DNA of 64,000 nt, from assembly GCF_900178005.1 (NCBI RefSeq), contig NZ_FXBS01000006.1, positions 992,001-1,056,000 of the forward strand, given 5' to 3'. The stretch comes from Tuberibacillus sp. Marseille-P3662 (GTDB lineage: Bacteria; Bacillota; Bacilli; Bacillales; Sporolactobacillaceae). The translations under genes were made by a program, and so were the position numbers. Of this stretch, positions 61,210-64,000 are shown in pieces. How positions within the stretch are numbered: the stretch's first letter is position 1; each line of letters begins with the position of its first letter. A model generated the notes under the pieces. It was not told where the DNA came from. It worked only from the letters and a program-made list of their open reading frames with translations, and searched no databases.

Positions 61210-61241
61210 AACGACCACCTGAATACAGATGGTCGTTTTTT
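61207..61241 (+). terminator. terminator of the Gln-rich gene
   Basis: CGACCA and TGGTCG arms, flanked by an A-run and a T-run, form a terminator overlapping the stop codon. Confidence 0.85.
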
Positions 61242-61342
61242 GAACTAAAAAAGGATAAAAACTTGTTTCAAACAAGGATGTTTACAAGCCCAAATATCAC
61301 TAAGGGATTGCAACATTAAGACTTAATGAAGCCAAGTTTTCT

Positions 61343-62182
61343 TTAAACTTCTTTAGTATCAAAGTCCTCAACTATTGCTTGTTGTAGAGACTGAGTGATC
61401 GGGCCAGGTTGGCCGGAACCTATCGTTGTGCCATCTAAGGAGATGACGGGCATGACCTCCATGGTTGTACTGGTTATAAACATTTCATCAGCCGTTGTCA
61501 GTTGTTCTGGGGTCGGTGCACTTTCGATCACTTCAATGCCTTTATCCTTAAGCCATTCCAACACCTTTACCCGGGTAATGCCGTTTAAAATCAAGTTTGT
61601 TGCCGGATGGGTGATCACTTGATTGTCTTTTACTACAAAAACATTTGAGGAACTCCCCTCAGTCACTTGACCGTCACGGATGAACACCGCTTCCTGACAT
61701 TGCTTGGTTTTCGCTTCTTGCTTAGCCATAACATTCCCCAATAAATTCAAGCTTTTGATATCACAACGCAACCAGCGGATATCCTCAAGTGTAACAACAT
61801 CGATGCCTGATGCTAATAATTGATGAGGCCGATCCATCGGTTTCGTATACGCTGTTAATATACTTTGGGCATGATCGGGAAATTGATGCACACGAGGAGC
61901 CGCCCCTCGTGTGATTTGCAAATAAACAATCCCGGTGGATAACTCATTTTTGGTAACCAATGCTTTTATGTTATTTGTAATCTCCTCAAGTGAGTAAGGT
62001 AAGCTCATCTGAATTTCACGACAACTACGATCAAGCCGTTCCATATGTTCCTCCATAGCATATAAACGACCTTCATACACACGAATCACTTCATACACAC
62101 CATCACCAAATTGATAGCCACGGTCTTCAATATCGACGTGTTCTGCTTCTCTATTTTTAAATGTTTTATTGAGCAAGATCAT
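61343..62182 (-). CDS. dat: D-alanine aminotransferase
   Basis: The 279-residue PLP enzyme is a class IV aminotransferase that interconverts D-alanine and D-glutamate for cell wall synthesis. GYQFGDGVYEVIRVYEG at the N-terminus, the PLP Lys in CDIKSLNLLGNVMAKQEA, EGSSSNVFVVKD and FITSTTMEVMPV match Bacillus D-amino acid transaminases. AAAGGGG precedes the ATG. No partner gene is adjacent. Confidence 0.93.
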   Translation of the reverse strand: MILLNKTFKNREAEHVDIEDRGYQFGDGVYEVIRVYEGRLYAMEEHMERLDRSCREIQMSLPYSLEEITNNIKALVTKNELSTGIVYLQITRGAAPRVHQFPDHAQSILTAYTKPMDRPHQLLASGIDVVTLEDIRWLRCDIKSLNLLGNVMAKQEAKTKQCQEAVFIRDGQVTEGSSSNVFVVKDNQVITHPATNLILNGITRVKVLEWLKDKGIEVIESAPTPEQLTTADEMFITSTTMEVMPVISLDGTTIGSGQPGPITQSLQQAIVEDFDTKEV

Positions 62183-62254
62183 ATTACCATCCCCTTTTTA
62201 CGCTTAAAAGAAAGTATAAGTTCAACTAAGGCTTGGCGATAATCCAAGCTTTCT

Positions 62255-63022
62255 TTAAAATCCGAATACTGACATGCCACCATCGACAAATAATGTCTGT
62301 CCGGTTATGTAATTGGCACCATCACCAGCTAAAAACACGACCGGACCTACCAAATCCTCTAATTCTCCAACTCGGTTCATGGGCGTTTGCGCGAGAATAT
62401 CTTCCAAATACGTTTGATCAGCAAGAAGATGTTCTGTTAATGGGGTCCGGAAATACCAAGGACCGACGGCATTTATATTTATACCATACGGCGACCATTC
62501 AAGTGCCAGTGTTTTTGTCATCTGAATCAACGCCGCTTTGGTTGCTCCATAGACAACCCCTGTCCGTAAAGCAACGGTCCCGCCAACTGATGTAATATTA
62601 ATAATTTTTCCATAGTTTTGCTGTTTCATGACTTTTGCCGCTTCTTGTGACATCATGAAAGCGCCGTGAAGATTCGTATTCATGATTTTATGCCATTCTT
62701 CATCGGTCACGTCAAGTGCCGGAGTACGGATGTTCATGCCAGCGTTATTGATAAGAATATCTAAGCGACCCAACGTCTTAGTCACATGAGCAACCGCTTT
62801 TTCAACATCGGAACGTTTCGTTAAGTCACCTTGGAGGGGCAGCGCTTGTGACCCTGATCTTTCTATCAACTTAACGGTTTCATCCAAGTCGGTTTGCGTG
62901 CGTGACATCACCGCTACTTTCGCTCCCGCCTCGGCCAATCCGACAGCTAAGGCCTTACCAATGCCTCGTCCCCCACCCGTAACAAGGGCGACACGATCTT
63001 GCAATTGAAAAGATGGTAGCAT
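62255..63022 (-). CDS. short-chain dehydrogenase/reductase
   Basis: The 255-residue SDR has the nucleotide-binding TGGGRGIG, the NNAG strand, the catalytic Ser in INITSVGG and YGATKAAL (Tyr and Lys), and the C-terminal GQTLFVDGGMSV. It resembles gluconate 5-dehydrogenase-like SDRs, but the substrate is not determined. GGGAG lies seven bases before the ATG. Confidence 0.92.
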   Translation of the reverse strand: MLPSFQLQDRVALVTGGGRGIGKALAVGLAEAGAKVAVMSRTQTDLDETVKLIERSGSQALPLQGDLTKRSDVEKAVAHVTKTLGRLDILINNAGMNIRTPALDVTDEEWHKIMNTNLHGAFMMSQEAAKVMKQQNYGKIINITSVGGTVALRTGVVYGATKAALIQMTKTLALEWSPYGININAVGPWYFRTPLTEHLLADQTYLEDILAQTPMNRVGELEDLVGPVVFLAGDGANYITGQTLFVDGGMSVFGF

Positions 63023-63097
63023 TCTATCACTCCCTCTAGTTGCTTCTCTTCCCTGTTAAAATGATAGGATCTTACTTAACGGAGCAGAGAAGTGATC

Positions 63098-63895
63098 CTA
63101 AGGATTTAAAATAGCTTTCATTAAACGGTCAGCGATGAGCTGATAGCCTTTTTTATTAGGATGAAAATGATCGCTAGACAATAGATCTTTAGAACTTCCC
63201 TTAAATAGATCCTCAGTTTTGATAAACACGGTATTTTGATATAGGTCTAGGATCAACTGACAGGTATGGTTCCACTCTTCCAATATGGATTGAAATGCCG
63301 CATTTGCTTCACCAAAATAGTCCTCAAATGGATTGTATAATCCTATGAAATAAATAGGTGCTTGATGATTCAGCGCCCGTATTTTGACAAGAATTTGGTT
63401 AAATGACTGTCTAAAATCCTGACGCTTGGTTTCAAAGTCTTCAACTTGCAGATCAAGAAACTCCTTTTTAAGAACATTGACTAGATTATTACCGCCGATT
63501 GATAAAAAGATCATATCGGCCTGTTGTAATGCTTCTCTGACATTATCTTTTGGTAAAACGTCCAATAAGTCTTCTGTCGTGTCACCATGAATCGCATAGT
63601 TATTGAATGATAAATCCTGAATCGATGACAGGTCCTTTAGACGCTCCGTACTAATCCCTGCATATCCACCACCTTCTTCATAACCGACACCTTTCGTCAG
63701 CGAGTCACCGATTCCTACAACATTAAGATCCATCTCTTTATTATGTAAATTCGATTGAAACTGATCCAATCTTTGTGTGGACTCAAACAAGTGATTCTCT
63801 CTGGCAATAACTAGAAAAATCATTGCGGATATAAGGATCATAATCACCAATAACGATCCAATGGTTCGCTGTTTCCGTTTGTCTAAAGAAGACAC
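63098..63895 (-). CDS. ypmR: SGNH/GDSL hydrolase YpmR-like, membrane-anchored
   Basis: The 265-residue protein has one N-terminal membrane helix (about residues 13-29) and an extracytoplasmic SGNH domain: VGIGDSLTKGVGY (Ser), SIGGNN (Gly, Asn) and SSDHFHPNKKGY (Asp, His). This matches B. subtilis YpmR, a lipase/esterase-like protein. The GTG at 63895 almost abuts the AAGGGGGG site, so the true start might be a few codons in. An upstream reading frame ends about 20 bases away, so it is probably in an operon that continues past the window edge. Confidence 0.85.
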   Translation of the reverse strand: MSSLDKRKQRTIGSLLVIMILISAMIFLVIARENHLFESTQRLDQFQSNLHNKEMDLNVVGIGDSLTKGVGYEEGGGYAGISTERLKDLSSIQDLSFNNYAIHGDTTEDLLDVLPKDNVREALQQADMIFLSIGGNNLVNVLKKEFLDLQVEDFETKRQDFRQSFNQILVKIRALNHQAPIYFIGLYNPFEDYFGEANAAFQSILEEWNHTCQLILDLYQNTVFIKTEDLFKGSSKDLLSSDHFHPNKKGYQLIADRLMKAILNP

Positions 63896-63914
63896 CCCCC
63901 TTTTCTTACTTGCC

Positions 63915-64000
63915 TTAACGGATGTGAAAACGCGTAAGATGGTGGATTAAGTTTTCGGCGGTCAATATCCGCATTTGGGTGTCCCCAAGTAAATCGAAAT
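63915..64000 (-). CDS. possible 3' end of an upstream gene (partial)
   Basis: A minus-strand frame runs from the window edge for about 28 codons and ends with TAA at 63915-63917, reading GDTQMRILTAENLIHHL and then TRFHIR. The AAGGGGGG site of ypmR lies in the gap. A second frame is also open across this stretch, so the choice is tentative and the product cannot be named. Confidence 0.3.
   Translation of the reverse strand, partial: FDLLGDTQMRILTAENLIHHLTRFHIR

Noticed and set aside
1-64000. CRISPR array, rRNA operon, prophage or secondary-metabolite cluster
   Set aside because: No regularly spaced repeats, rRNA-like sequence, phage structural genes or large modular synthases were seen.

Overview
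The window reads as a chromosomal segment of a low-to-moderate GC, endospore-forming Firmicute of the Bacillaceae or a close relative. The evidence is strong purine-rich ribosome binding sites with frequent GTG and TTG starts, sigma-A promoters, and orthologues of typical Bacillus genes: thyA-dfrA, kapB, tgl (spore coat transglutaminase), a PAS sporulation-type kinase, brxA, mntH/mntR, ypdP-queF, swrC/yerO, lmrB, ydaF, yxiO, dat and ypmR. No rRNA, CRISPR array, prophage or conjugative module is visible.

Layout. 1-5.2 kb is a worn accessory region: an AraC/GyrI-type regulator, an unknown membrane protein, a small acidic protein, a decayed Tn3-family transposase joined to the 3' end of a twice-frameshifted ydeI, and a YqjA-like membrane protein. 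5.2-16.7 kb is an export and resistance block: a TetR-controlled ABC-2 exporter, a VOC protein with a broken ArsR partner, a class A beta-lactamase lipoprotein, LmrB, and SwrC with its TetR regulator YerO. LmrB and SwrC promoters carry matching operators.

17.2-28.2 kb is a galacturonate/pectin catabolism cluster transcribed leftwards: uxaA, uxaB, an IolB-like isomerase, a TRAP transporter (P, Q, M), an M24-like protein lacking the usual metal ligands, and a secreted GH28 pectinase. It is controlled by a divergent LacI regulator with repeated operators. No uxaC is present. 28.2-32.1 kb holds tRNA-Gly(CCC) and two near-duplicate alanine-type tRNAs that flank an amidohydrolase/sodium symporter pair. 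32-38 kb has ydaF, two paralogous Gly/Tyr-rich small proteins, a lytic transglycosylase, a CAP-domain secreted protein, a UMF1 MFS transporter and a DUF2935 protein. An eroded T-box plus argS tail lies between that and mntH.

38-64 kb is mostly housekeeping: manganese homeostasis, a sensor kinase, an M42 peptidase, a patatin, a preQ1-riboswitch-controlled queuosine pair, an iron-sulfur protein, the thymidylate/folate pair, kapB, an HpaB-type hydroxylase, tgl with an unknown partner, an acyl-CoA dehydrogenase, trhO, brxA, an RNase H-like protein, a DMT permease, zwf, a cyclase, an MFS pump, dat, an SDR and ypmR.

The points most worth a second look are the TetR gene that appears to need an ATT start, the shared lmrB/swrC operators, the uxaC-less galacturonate operon with its IolB and M24 members, the tRNA-Ala repeats flanking 3.7 kb, the T-box/argS fossil, the paralogous Gly/Tyr-rich proteins, and a P-loop ATPase relative with a ruined Walker A motif.
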